Shown here one piece after another: positions 1-8,255 of a DNA stretch of 29,420 nt (the first letter of the stretch is position 1; every line of letters begins with the position of its first letter). Position numbers and translations under genes: made by a program. The DNA is taken from NCBI GenBank assembly GCA_046155815.1, contig JBJXFY010000337.1, positions 1-29,420 of the forward strand, read 5' to 3'. Source of the stretch: JBJXFY01 sp046155815 (GTDB lineage Bacteria > Verrucomicrobiota > Verrucomicrobiia > Limisphaerales > CAIMTB01). The notes under the pieces were generated by a model that was not told where the DNA came from, did not search any database, and saw only the letters and a list, made by a program, of their open reading frames with translations.

Positions 1-1229
1 CCATCGAGAAGCAGGATCCCGAAGTCTGGCAGGCCATCGCCGCCGAGCGCGTCCGCCAGCAGACAGGCCTGGAGATGATCGCCTCCGAGAACTACACCTC
101 CCCCGCCGTCCTGGCGGCCCAGGGCAGCGTGCTCACCAACAAGTACGCCGAGGGCTACCCGAAGAAGCGCTGGTACGGCGGCTGCGAGTTTGTGGACGAG
201 GCGGAGCAGCTCGCGATTGACCGCGCGAAGCAGCTCTTCGGCGCCGAGCACGCCAACGTGCAGCCCCACTCCGGCTCCGGCGCGAACATGGCCGTGTACT
301 TCGCCATGCTGAAGCCGGGCGACAAGCTGCTGACGATGGACCTCAGCCACGGCGGCCACCTCACCCACGGCAACAAGGCCAACTTCTCTGGCAAGTTCTT
401 CGAGATCGTCCATTACGGCGTGCGCCGCCAGGACGAGCGCATTGACTACGACCAGCTCGCCCAGATGGCCCGCGAGCACCGGCCCAGGATGATCACCGTG
501 GGGGCCAGCGCGTACCCGCGCGTCATTGACTTCGCGCGCATGGGGGAGATCGCCCGCGAGGTCGGCGCGCTCATGCTGGCGGACATCGCGCACATCGCCG
601 GCCTCGTGGCCGCGGGCGTGCATCCCAGTCCGGTGGCGCACGCGGACTTCGTCACCACCACGACGCACAAGACCCTGCGCGGCCCGCGCGGCGGCCTCGT
701 CCTCTGCCAGGCGCAGTACGCCAAGGCCGTTGATTCGCAGGTCTTCCCCGGCATCCAGGGCGGGCCGCTCATGCACGTCATCGCCGCGAAGGCCGTCTGT
801 TTCCACGAGGCGCTGCAGCCCGGTTTCCAGGAGTACCAGCGGCAGATCGTGAAGAACGCCGTCGCCCTCGCCGACGGGATGAAGCGCAACGGCTTCCGCC
901 TCGTGTCCGGCGGCACGGAAAACCACCTGATGCTCGTGGACGTCGGCGCGCGCGGGCTGACGGGCAAGCAGTGCCAGGTCGCGCTCGACGAGGCCGGCAT
1001 CACGACGAACAAGAACACCATTCCCTTCGAGACGCGCTCGCCGTTCGAGGCCAGCGGCATCCGCCTCGGCACGCCCGCCGTGACCACGCGCGGCATGAAG
1101 GAGCCGGAGATGGCGCTCATCGCCGACCTGATCGGCGAGGTGCTGCGCGACGTGGCGAACCCGGCCACCGCCCACGCCGTGCGCCAGCGCGTGCGCGGGC
1201 TGACAGCGCGGTTCCCGCTGCCGTACTGA
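1..1229 (+). CDS. glyA: Serine hydroxymethyltransferase, 5'-truncated by window edge
   Basis: PLP enzyme of the cytoplasm that interconverts serine plus tetrahydrofolate with glycine plus methylene-tetrahydrofolate, feeding one-carbon metabolism. The open frame begins at base 3, inside a normal SHMT N-terminus (DPEVWQAIAAER followed by LEMIASENYTSP), so only a few N-terminal residues are missing and the ATG at 75 is internal. The PLP-binding lysine lies in the TTTTHKTLRGPRGG motif, with its codon at 669-671. The substrate and PLP-contact segments HSGSGANMAVY and LADIAHIAGLV are intact. It ends with TGA at 1227-1229 after a normal C-terminus. Family assignment is secure. Nothing unusual is seen in codon use or sequence. 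Confidence 0.97.
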   Translation, partial: IEKQDPEVWQAIAAERVRQQTGLEMIASENYTSPAVLAAQGSVLTNKYAEGYPKKRWYGGCEFVDEAEQLAIDRAKQLFGAEHANVQPHSGSGANMAVYFAMLKPGDKLLTMDLSHGGHLTHGNKANFSGKFFEIVHYGVRRQDERIDYDQLAQMAREHRPRMITVGASAYPRVIDFARMGEIAREVGALMLADIAHIAGLVAAGVHPSPVAHADFVTTTTHKTLRGPRGGLVLCQAQYAKAVDSQVFPGIQGGPLMHVIAAKAVCFHEALQPGFQEYQRQIVKNAVALADGMKRNGFRLVSGGTENHLMLVDVGARGLTGKQCQVALDEAGITTNKNTIPFETRSPFEASGIRLGTPAVTTRGMKEPEMALIADLIGEVLRDVANPATAHAVRQRVRGLTARFPLPY

Positions 1230-1253
1230 CGTGCCGGTCGGGCGGCACCCGTC

Positions 1254-1277
1254 CGCGGGCAAGGTCCGCTGCCCGCG
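1254..1277 (+). terminator. Hairpin downstream of glyA, possible weak terminator
   Basis: A perfect 8-bp stem (CGCGGGCA / TGCCCGCG) with an 8-nt loop lies 25 nt after the glyA stop. No T-tract follows, so it is not a canonical rho-independent terminator. It could be a pause or RNA-end stabilising structure. The rest of the 186-bp gap before the next gene holds one more short dyad (TGGCCGG/CCGGCCA, 1293-1309) and nothing else recognisable. Confidence 0.3.
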
Positions 1278-1415
1278 CGGCGGGTGAGGAACTGGCCGGC
1301 CCCCGGCCACCCCGCGGCTGCGGGACGACGATGGCGTCGCCGCCACGGCGGGATGGACAACCGGCGCGGCGGCTCACCATGCTTTCGCCGGCGTGCGCCC
1401 CGCGCCCTGAAAAAC

Positions 1416-1958
1416 ATGAAGCCCTCCCTCCGCCTCCCGTTCCTCGCCGCGTTGGTGACGCTGCTGCCCCTGGCCGCGGCGGCCCATCCCGGGCACTCGA
1501 ACGAACCCGCCGCCGGCGCCGGGTTTCTCCACCCCTTCACCGGGGCGGATCATCTGCTGGCGATGATCGCCGTCGGACTGTGGGCGGCGCAGCTTGGCGG
1601 TCGGGCGCGCTGGGCGCTGCCGGCGGCGTTTCTCGGCCTGGTCTGCGCCGGCGTGGCCCTTGGCGCACTGGGTTTGCGGCTGCCCGGGGCCGGGTCGCTG
1701 GCGCTTGCCGCCATGACGCTGGCCGGCCTCGTCCTCATCTGGGCGGCACGCTGGCCGGTGGCGGCGGGCATCACGCTGGCCGCCGCTTTCGCCTTCTGTC
1801 ACGGGCTCGCGCACGGGCAGGCGCTGCCGCCGGCCCTTGATGTCTGGGGCTACGTCCTCGGCTTCGCCGCCGGCACGGCCGGCCTGCTCCGCGGCGGGAT
1901 GGCCTTGGGAAGACTGGCGCAACGGGCGCACCCCAGGCCGGTCGGGCTGCGGAGTTAG
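1416..1958 (+). CDS. HupE/UreJ-family membrane protein
   Basis: 180-residue integral membrane protein of the HupE/UreJ family, members of which import nickel (or in some lineages cobalt) for hydrogenase or urease. The start is the ATG giving MKPSLRLPFLAALV; the open frame continues upstream but looks non-coding. A cleavable signal peptide or first helix (residues 1-22) ends in AAAAHPGH, which places the His-containing HPGH at the mature N-terminus. The family signatures HPFTGADHLLAM and FCHGLAHG are both present, as expected for metal-coordinating His/Asp residues in helices. Four further hydrophobic segments follow. No hydrogenase, urease or nickel-enzyme gene lies in the window, so the metal and purpose are unknown. 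It is convergent with the mutase gene that ends at 2021. Confidence 0.88.
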   Translation: MKPSLRLPFLAALVTLLPLAAAAHPGHSNEPAAGAGFLHPFTGADHLLAMIAVGLWAAQLGGRARWALPAAFLGLVCAGVALGALGLRLPGAGSLALAAMTLAGLVLIWAARWPVAAGITLAAAFAFCHGLAHGQALPPALDVWGYVLGFAAGTAGLLRGGMALGRLAQRAHPRPVGLRS

Positions 1959-2020
1959 CGGGGCGGACCGCCGGACGGACTGGATTCACAGGCTGCTGGG
2001 GTTGGAAAAGCGCTTCCCGC

Positions 2021-3514
2021 TCACGCCGCCATCCGGGCAATCACTTCCAGGCACCGCGCGTTGAGCTCCCCGGCGCGGGCCTCGTCCGCGGCCTCCGTGT
2101 AGCCGCGGAACTCCGGCGCGTTGCCGGACGGGCGGAGGTGGACCACCTCGCCGTTCGCGAAGGTCGCGCGCACGCCGTCCGTGCGGTCGAGCGCCGTCAC
2201 CGCGCCGAGGTCGGGGCCGAAGGCGGCGGCCAGCGCGCGGCGGTTCGCGGCGTCGTCCGGCCCGGAGAAGCGTGCGAGGATGGCGGCGCTTTTCTCCACC
2301 GGGCAGTTCTTGAGCAGCCCGCTGGCGGTGAAGCGCGGCGGCAGCGTGGCGACGAGCTGCGAGAGCGTGCGGCCCTCGCGCCGGGCCAGCAGGAGCAGGC
2401 CCAGATGCACGATCACCGCGTCGCGCGTCGGCAGCGCCCGCAGCGTCCGGCCGTCGTGGGCCACGTCGGAACCGAGCAGGAAGCCGCCGTTGGCCTCGTA
2501 GCCCACCACGCACCGCCGCCCGGCCGCCGCGGCGGCGAGCATCGCGGCGACGACGAACGGGGACCCGATGCGCGTGCGCCGCACCTCGGGAAACCACCCG
2601 CATAGGTCCACCGCGCTGTTGCAGCTCACCGGCGCGCTCACGCTGTCCGCATCGAGAAACTTCGCCGCCAGCACGCCCGCCACGTCGCCGCGGATCCAGC
2701 GGCCGTGCTCGTCGCTGATCAGCGGCCGGTCGCTGTCGCCGTCCGCGGACACGATCGCATCGAAGCGGCCCTCCGCCGCCCATTCCCGAGCCAGCGCGAC
2801 GTCTTCCGGCCGGATGGCCTCGGTGTCCACGGGGATGAACCCGTCCGCGCGCCCCAGCGGCGTCACCTCCGCGCCGAGCGCCGTGTAGATCTCCACCAGC
2901 ACGTCGCGGCCCACGGCGGAATGCTGGTACACGCCCAGCCGCAGCCCGCGCAGGCAGCCGGCGGGGAAAAAGTCCACGTAGCGTGCGACGTATTCCCTCA
3001 CCGCGGCCGGTTCCTCCGGGCCGAAGTCCGGCGACGGCGTGCAGAACGCGCCCGCGGCATCGAAGAGTTCCGCCGGAACGTCCACGACCTGCCGGGTGAT
3101 GCCGGCCTCGTCATCCTTGAGCACCTCGCCGGAGGCCTTGTTGAACTTGATGCCGTTGCGGTCGGCCGGGATGTGGCTGCCGGTGACCATGATGGCCGGC
3201 GCGCGGCGCGTGAGGCCGTACAGCGCGACGGCCGGCGACGGGATGCGGCCGCAGGGCACCGGCCGGTGGCCGAGGTCCGTGGCGGCGCGCAGGACGGCGG
3301 CCATGATGCGCGGCGTACTGGGCCGGAAGTCGCCGGCCACCGCGACGGGCGCGCCGCCCGCGGGCAGCTCGCCGACCTCGCGGAGATATTGCAGGAAGCC
3401 CCGCGTGTACGCGTAGGCGACGAAGTCCGTCAGCTGCGTGGCGAGCCCGCGCGCACCGCTGGTGCCGAAACGGACCCCCGTGCGCTCCATGATCTCCGAG
3501 ATGGCGGCCGGCAT
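2021..3514 (-). CDS. Phosphomannomutase/phosphoglucomutase family (hexose-phosphate mutase)
   Basis: 497-residue alpha-D-phosphohexomutase (COG1109 type), a cytoplasmic enzyme interconverting hexose 1- and 6-phosphates for nucleotide-sugar and envelope synthesis. All four family motifs are seen: RFGTSGARG near the N-terminus, the phosphoserine loop VTGSHIPADRNG (Ser113), the Mg2+ site SADGDSDRP, and the phosphate-binding RPSGNAPEFRGYTEA near the C-terminus. The sugar-specificity loop reads GYEANGGFLL rather than the GEMSGH of classical PMM/PGM enzymes, so mannose, glucose or another hexose as substrate cannot be chosen. The start is set at the ATG of MPAAISEIME; an in-frame ATG 24 nt further in (MERTGVRFG) is the main alternative. 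It follows the WYL regulator by 34 bp on the same strand and may be co-transcribed with it. Confidence 0.9.
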   Translation of the reverse strand: MPAAISEIMERTGVRFGTSGARGLATQLTDFVAYAYTRGFLQYLREVGELPAGGAPVAVAGDFRPSTPRIMAAVLRAATDLGHRPVPCGRIPSPAVALYGLTRRAPAIMVTGSHIPADRNGIKFNKASGEVLKDDEAGITRQVVDVPAELFDAAGAFCTPSPDFGPEEPAAVREYVARYVDFFPAGCLRGLRLGVYQHSAVGRDVLVEIYTALGAEVTPLGRADGFIPVDTEAIRPEDVALAREWAAEGRFDAIVSADGDSDRPLISDEHGRWIRGDVAGVLAAKFLDADSVSAPVSCNSAVDLCGWFPEVRRTRIGSPFVVAAMLAAAAAGRRCVVGYEANGGFLLGSDVAHDGRTLRALPTRDAVIVHLGLLLLARREGRTLSQLVATLPPRFTASGLLKNCPVEKSAAILARFSGPDDAANRRALAAAFGPDLGAVTALDRTDGVRATFANGEVVHLRPSGNAPEFRGYTEAADEARAGELNARCLEVIARMAA

Positions 3515-3548
3515 GAGGCGGCGAAGGAAGCGGGCCGGGCGTGAGGCG

Positions 3549-4613
3549 TCAACGGGCGCGGCGGTGGGGCTCGGTCCTTCCTTGAACTGACTGGCCTGCC
3601 GCCGCCGTTGTCGCGCCCGCATGCCCCGCCGCGAGGCGTTCCGCTGCGGTGCGCATGGACGCCACCAGTTCCGCCGGCGCGAGCACGCGCGCCCGGCCGC
3701 CCCAGCCGAGAATCCACCGCTCCACCTCGACCAGGCTGCCCAGACGCAGCCGCAGCTCCACGCCGCCGTCCGGCAGCTCCCCGAGCTGCTGCGAGGGATG
3801 CCAGCGCTTCTCGCGGATGTAGTCGGCCACGCCTTCGTCGAAGCGGACGACGACGCTGAAATCCCCCTCGCGCGAATGGATGCCGAAGGAGTCCCGAAGC
3901 TGCTTCTCCAGCACGAACCGCGCCCGGCGCGGAAAGTTCCGCCCGGTCGCCTCCACCGCCCGGATGCGCGCCGGGACGAACTTGCGGATGTCCTGCCGCA
4001 GCTGGTCGAAGGCGAAGAGGTACCAGTCGCCGTTCACGTTCGCGAGATGCACCGGGTCCACGATGCGCGTCTCGTCCGCGCGCGCGCCGGGCTTGCGGTA
4101 CTCGAGGCGTACCTGCCGGCGGTGCTGGATGGCGTCCGCCAGCGTCTCCATCACCGGCAGGTCGAGGACCGGCTCGGCCGTGGTGCGGAAGCTCACCGCG
4201 TGCTCCCAGTCCGCGAGGTGCAGCGACACCGTATCCGGCAACGAGCGGGCGAGCTTGCGGAGCGCGCTGACCAGCCGCGGCTCGAAGGGCGTGCCGCGGT
4301 ACTGCTGCAGCGCCTTCTCCGCCACCAGCAGGGCGAACAGTTCGCCCTCGCTGATCTGCAGCGCGGGGAAGGAGTCCACCGGCTCCGTGTAGACCCAGCC
4401 CTGTCGCGCCGCGTCGAACTCGACCGGCAGCCCCATCCGGTCGCGCATGAAGTCGAGGTCCCGCTGGATCGTCTTGGTGCAGACCTCGAGCTGCCGGGCG
4501 AGCTGCGTGCCGGTGGGCCGGCGCCCGTCGCGCAGCGCGTCATGGATGCGCATCATCCTCTCCAGCGGCGGCCGGTGCAGCGGGGTCTCGCGGAGGGATG
4601 GCTTCTTCGGCAC
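3549..4613 (-). CDS. WYL-domain transcriptional regulator
   Basis: About 354 residues. An N-terminal DeoR-like winged HTH (RIHDALRDG...GTQLARQLEVCTKTIQRDLDFMRD, roughly residues 20-70) is followed by a WYL domain with the literal motif GDWYLFAFD (WYL at about 197-199) and a C-terminal WCX-like segment. WYL proteins are ligand-sensing regulators; the ligand here is unknown. Homologues usually extend upstream of the RPPLERMMRIHDAL segment, so the GTG at 4611-4613 is preferred over the ATG at 4557-4559. The open frame to 4760 is rejected because it reads through a stretch of hairpins with atypical composition. The regulator may control the mutase gene just downstream, but the sequence does not prove this. 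Confidence 0.85.
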   Translation of the reverse strand: MPKKPSLRETPLHRPPLERMMRIHDALRDGRRPTGTQLARQLEVCTKTIQRDLDFMRDRMGLPVEFDAARQGWVYTEPVDSFPALQISEGELFALLVAEKALQQYRGTPFEPRLVSALRKLARSLPDTVSLHLADWEHAVSFRTTAEPVLDLPVMETLADAIQHRRQVRLEYRKPGARADETRIVDPVHLANVNGDWYLFAFDQLRQDIRKFVPARIRAVEATGRNFPRRARFVLEKQLRDSFGIHSREGDFSVVVRFDEGVADYIREKRWHPSQQLGELPDGGVELRLRLGSLVEVERWILGWGGRARVLAPAELVASMRTAAERLAAGHAGATTAAAGQSVQGRTEPHRRAR

Positions 4614-4666
4614 GGGGAACAGGATGAACCGGACCAGGCCGCTCGGCGAACTTTCGTGCGCCCGTG

Positions 4667-4752
4667 GCTGCGACGCCTCGTCGCAGCAGGTGGCGGCGCC
4701 TCGCCACCGACCGGGAAAGCCCGCGCCCCGCGTGGGACCGGTTTTCAACCGG
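4667..4752. repeat. Cluster of three perfect hairpins in an intergenic region
   Basis: Three perfect inverted repeats lie in 86 bp between the PD40 gene stop (4771) and the WYL gene start (4613): GCTGCGACG/CGTCGCAGC with a 3-nt loop (4667-4687), GGTGGCG/CGCCACC with a 6-nt loop (4689-4708), and CCGGTT/AACCGG with a 3-nt loop (4738-4752). No T-tract is present on either strand. They could form the 3' end of the PD40 transcript, a regulator-binding region upstream of the WYL gene, or a REP-like element. Confidence 0.5.
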
Positions 4753-4770
4753 CCTTCCATCCGGGCATCC

Positions 4771-7700
4771 TTACCGTTCCTCGACCTTGAAGAAGCGTTT
4801 CGCCGTGCCGTCTGCGGGCACGGTGAATTCCCCCTCCTGCGCGCCGGCGGGAAATTCGCCGCCGGCGGGCAGCCACGGGCCGCCCACGGCGTCCGCGGCG
4901 AGCAGGCGGCGGGCGGGGCCGTCCGGGCCGCGCCAAGGCAGGCGCAGCGAACCGTCCGCGTGGCGGCGGGCGGCCAGCAGGCGCAGGGGCAGCAGCGCGT
5001 CGAGCGGCGCGACGTACACGTCCGGTCCGGCGTTGGCGTCGCCGGGCACGAGCGCGGCGGTGCTGCTGAACGCCACCCATCGCCCGTCGCCGCTGATCGC
5101 GGGCGTCTGGGAGTGGCCGTAGGCGGAGCGGCCGTCCGGCCCGCGGCTCAGCAGCGCGATCAGGCCCGTGGCGGGCTCGAGGAGGAACACGTCCATCACG
5201 CCGTTGCGGTCGCCCGGCACGAGGCCGTCGTCGAGGCTGCGGAAGACGATGCGCCGCCCGCTGTCGTCCATGACGGGACTGGAGAAGTCGAAGACGCGGC
5301 CGTCGGGGCCGAGGTTCAGGGTCCGCGTCTCGCGCGCCGCAAAATCAAGCCGGTACCAGGCGTGGTTCCCGGAACCTTCCGCGGCCGGTCCGCGGGCGAG
5401 CAGATGGCCGCCAGCCGGGGTGAGCTGCAAGTCGCGGAAGCTCCATGCCCCGCCGCCGGTCGGCGGGAAGCTCATGGCTTCGCCCGTGGCCAGGTTGGTC
5501 AGGATCAGCAGTTGCGGGGCTTGACCCGTGACGATAGCCAGGATCTGGCCGTCGTGGCTCAGGGCCAGTTCACCCCACGTCGTCGGCGTGGCCGGGAGCG
5601 CCAACGGCTGCCAGGCCCAGCCGCCGCCGGCAGTCGCCCGGACGACGCCGGCACCCCCCCCCGGGCCCGAAGAGGCTACAAGCGCGACCGCGACTTCGCC
5701 GTCGTGGCTGAGCGCCACGGAGTAGACGGGCGGCCGGTTCGTGCCGACCGGCACCTGGAGGCCGGTGGCGCGGTCCGCCAGTGCAAGGCTTCGGCCTGGA
5801 ATGGCGGGTGGGCCCGGGAAGTAGTCGCCTCCGTAGGGGCTGAAGATCACGGTCCGGCCGTTGCGGCTCATGAGCCGCGCATAGGCGCCTCGTTCGGGGC
5901 TGCCGCCGGTCCGGGGGCTGCGGCTGATCAGCTCGGAGGTGCCGTTCTGCAGGTCGCGCACGAAGACGTCGTTCGCCCGGTTGGTGTCGCCGGGGGCCAC
6001 GTCCGACGCGCGGCTCGAGAACAGCACCAGCCTTCCGTCGGCCGAGACCTGCTGGAGCGAGGATGCGGCGTTGGCGGCTGCGCCGTTGGTGTTGGCGGAG
6101 ACGAGCAGCACCTGCCCGGTGGGCCGGTCAAAGGCGAAGATGTCGTGCGCCCCGTTGGTGTCGCCCGTTCGGATCTCATCCGAGGCGCTGCTGAACAGCA
6201 CCTGCTGCCCGTCCCCGCTGATGGCCTGGGCGCTGAAGGAACTCCAGCCCGCCGGCGCGCGCACGCCGGCTGCTGCGGGCCACGCCGACAGGAGCCGCAG
6301 CGGCCCGCCGGTCACGTCCGCCAGGAAAATGTCGCCTTCCCTGTTGGCGTCGCCGGCGGCCAGCCCGTCGGCCTCGCTCACGAACGCCACCTGGTCGCCA
6401 GCCGGGCTGAAGGCCGTCTCGGGATAGTCCACTTCGCCTCGGAAGTTGCCGCCCGGCGCGGACAGCGCCCGTGTCTGACCGGTGGCGAGGTCGCGCACAT
6501 ACAGCTCCCACTCCCCGCCCGGCGCGCCCGCCACCACGTCCGGCTCGTGGCTGATGAAGGCCAGCCGGCTGCCGTCGGGGCTGAGCATGCCGTCGGACAG
6601 CGAGGCCGGAGCCGGCAGGACCGGGGGCAGGGTGAGCACCAGCTCTTCGAGCGTTCGCAGCGCATCGCCGTCCCAGATGCGGATGGATTCACGGGAACCG
6701 ACGCCGTCCGGCGCCACCACCACAACCTCCAGCGCCACCCGCGAACCGTCCGCGGAAAGGTCCGCCCGGAGGATGGACCGGATGTCGCCGGGCAGGGCCG
6801 GGGGCAGGGTCGGAGCGGAGGGAACCTCCTCTGCCAGCCGCGTCAGCCGGCCCGTGGCGAGGTCCAGCCGCCACGCGGCGGGCGGGATGCGGAGGTTCCC
6901 GACGCCGGTGTCCCAGTTGAATCCGTCAGACCGGAACGCGAGCATCCGCCCGTCGGCGGACACCGCGTGCCCCGTGGTCGTGGGGAACACGTCCGGCCTG
7001 GGGAGCCGCCCGGGCGCGGGCGGCGGCAGGCCCAGGCGTCGCAGCCCGCCGGGCGTCCAGAAGTGGAGATCCGTGGGCACGCCATCGTCCGGTGCGGCGG
7101 CGAGATTGGTGGCTGCGCAGGTGAAGATCGCCGTCAGGCCGTCGGGAGCCAGCATGACCGGGGAGGAGGGGCTCGCCGCCTGCCCCGCCGGGCCGCGGCT
7201 GAGCAGCGTGGTCTGCGCCGTCTGGCGGTCGCGGAGGAGCACGTCCGCCGCGCCGTTCGTGTCGCCCGCGACGAGGTCCGAGGCCCGGCTCTCGAAGAGC
7301 ACAAGGCGCGCATCCGGCGTCATGACCGCGCCGCCGGAGGCCTCGTTGCCCGCGCCCGTGCCCGCGGCGTTCACGCTGACCAGGTGCGTCACGCCCGCCA
7401 CGGTGTCGCGCACGAAGATGTCGCCCGTGCCGTTGGTGTCGCCGTCGGTCAGCACGCCGCCGCCTTCGAGCAGGACGAACTGGTCATTGGTCGAGGCCGC
7501 GGTGACGACGACTCCCAGGCGTTCGAGCGCGACGCCCGGCAGGCGCGGCGAGAGCAGCTCCAGCGCGCCCGTGGCCGGCACGCGGCGGAAGGCGTCCGGC
7601 GTGCCCGGCCCGGCCGCCTCGAGGCCCGGCCCGGCCAGGTCGCTGGTGAAGTAAAGCCGCGCGCCGTCGGCGGAGAAGAACGGCGTCCGCGATCCGCCGG

Positions 7701-7821
7701 GGCCGGTGACGGTCTCGGGCGCCGCCGCCGCGCGGCGGCTGGCGAGCTCGTAGGGCAGGCCGGCGGCGATGGCCTGGCCCGTGAAGGCGAGCAGGCCGGC
7801 GAGGATGGTCAGGAGCTTCAT
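4771..7821 (-). CDS. Large secreted PD40/TolB-like beta-propeller protein
   Basis: 1,016-residue exported protein. The start is the ATG of MKLLTILAGLLAFTGQAIAAG, a typical signal peptide; an in-frame ATG four codons upstream (7833) is equally possible. The rest is built of PD40/WD40-like blades with recurring phrases of two kinds: SPDGSRLAF or SADGRLVLFSS, and GDTNGAxDVFVRDLxTGxTxLVS. About nine of the second kind are seen, several degenerate. The D-x-N-x-x-x-D spacing inside the repeat resembles a calcium-binding loop, which is an inference. The C-terminus (FTVPADGTAKRFFKVEER) looks like the small terminal domain often found on secreted Verrucomicrobial proteins. No enzymatic motif was recognised; a periplasmic or extracellular binding role is likely. 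It lies downstream of the PspC and PQQ-like genes on the same strand. Confidence 0.82.
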   Translation of the reverse strand: MKLLTILAGLLAFTGQAIAAGLPYELASRRAAAAPETVTGPGGSRTPFFSADGARLYFTSDLAGPGLEAAGPGTPDAFRRVPATGALELLSPRLPGVALERLGVVVTAASTNDQFVLLEGGGVLTDGDTNGTGDIFVRDTVAGVTHLVSVNAAGTGAGNEASGGAVMTPDARLVLFESRASDLVAGDTNGAADVLLRDRQTAQTTLLSRGPAGQAASPSSPVMLAPDGLTAIFTCAATNLAAAPDDGVPTDLHFWTPGGLRRLGLPPPAPGRLPRPDVFPTTTGHAVSADGRMLAFRSDGFNWDTGVGNLRIPPAAWRLDLATGRLTRLAEEVPSAPTLPPALPGDIRSILRADLSADGSRVALEVVVVAPDGVGSRESIRIWDGDALRTLEELVLTLPPVLPAPASLSDGMLSPDGSRLAFISHEPDVVAGAPGGEWELYVRDLATGQTRALSAPGGNFRGEVDYPETAFSPAGDQVAFVSEADGLAAGDANREGDIFLADVTGGPLRLLSAWPAAAGVRAPAGWSSFSAQAISGDGQQVLFSSASDEIRTGDTNGAHDIFAFDRPTGQVLLVSANTNGAAANAASSLQQVSADGRLVLFSSRASDVAPGDTNRANDVFVRDLQNGTSELISRSPRTGGSPERGAYARLMSRNGRTVIFSPYGGDYFPGPPAIPGRSLALADRATGLQVPVGTNRPPVYSVALSHDGEVAVALVASSGPGGGAGVVRATAGGGWAWQPLALPATPTTWGELALSHDGQILAIVTGQAPQLLILTNLATGEAMSFPPTGGGAWSFRDLQLTPAGGHLLARGPAAEGSGNHAWYRLDFAARETRTLNLGPDGRVFDFSSPVMDDSGRRIVFRSLDDGLVPGDRNGVMDVFLLEPATGLIALLSRGPDGRSAYGHSQTPAISGDGRWVAFSSTAALVPGDANAGPDVYVAPLDALLPLRLLAARRHADGSLRLPWRGPDGPARRLLAADAVGGPWLPAGGEFPAGAQEGEFTVPADGTAKRFFKVEER

Positions 7822-8039
7822 GGCGCGAATCATGGTTGGACGGCGGACCGCGCCGAACGGGCCGCAGGGGAAGCCGTGGAGACGGCGCATCGGTCGCACA
7901 TGTCCCGCGCGCCCGCAAGCGGCCCGCCGCGGGGGAACCGGCCGGCCCCCGGGCCCGGGGGTACGCGGGCGCAGGGGCGCTCCCACGTCATGGATCCAGC
8001 CGGAGGATGTGCGGCCGACCCGCCGCACAATCCGGCGCG

Positions 8040-8231
8040 TCACGCCGCGTCTTCCTTTGGCATCAGGAACCACAGCACCAGGTACGCGATGATGCCGGGG
8101 AAGGCCGCGCTCAGCACGCTCACGACCACGTACGCCAGCCGCACTCGGAACGACGGCCAGCCCAGCCAGCGCGCGATGCCGCCGCAGACGCCGGCGAGGA
8201 TGCAGTCATGTCGGGAGCGGCGGAGTTTCAT
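8040..8231 (-). CDS. PspC-domain small membrane protein
   Basis: 63-residue protein that is almost entirely a PspC domain. It has the N-terminal motif GVCGGIARWLGWPSFRVRL and one long hydrophobic segment (YVVVSVLSAAFPGIIAYLVLW) ending in FLMPKED, a typical family ending. PspC proteins act in the inner membrane and in enterobacteria sense phage-shock type envelope stress; stand-alone short versions are common and have no proven role. No pspA or pspB is in the window. The start codon ATG is 24 bp after the stop of the PQQ-like gene, so the two are probably co-transcribed. The region from 7822 to 8039 towards the next gene is about 218 bp with no gene recognised. Confidence 0.88.
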   Translation of the reverse strand: MKLRRSRHDCILAGVCGGIARWLGWPSFRVRLAYVVVSVLSAAFPGIIAYLVLWFLMPKEDAA

Positions 8232-8255
8232 GGCCGTGCCAGCGTGAGCCCTTCC

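Noticed and set aside
3..74. Start of glyA at the ATG at base 75
   Set aside because: Codons from base 3 encode conserved SHMT sequence, so the gene begins outside the window.
4614..4760. Longer N-terminus for the WYL regulator
   Set aside because: The extra codons read through three tight hairpins and do not resemble the family N-terminus.
4447..8247. 1,266-codon open frame on the + strand
   Set aside because: It is antisense to the PD40 and PspC genes, has low-complexity Arg/Gly/Ala composition and no domain; the minus-strand frames carry clear family motifs.
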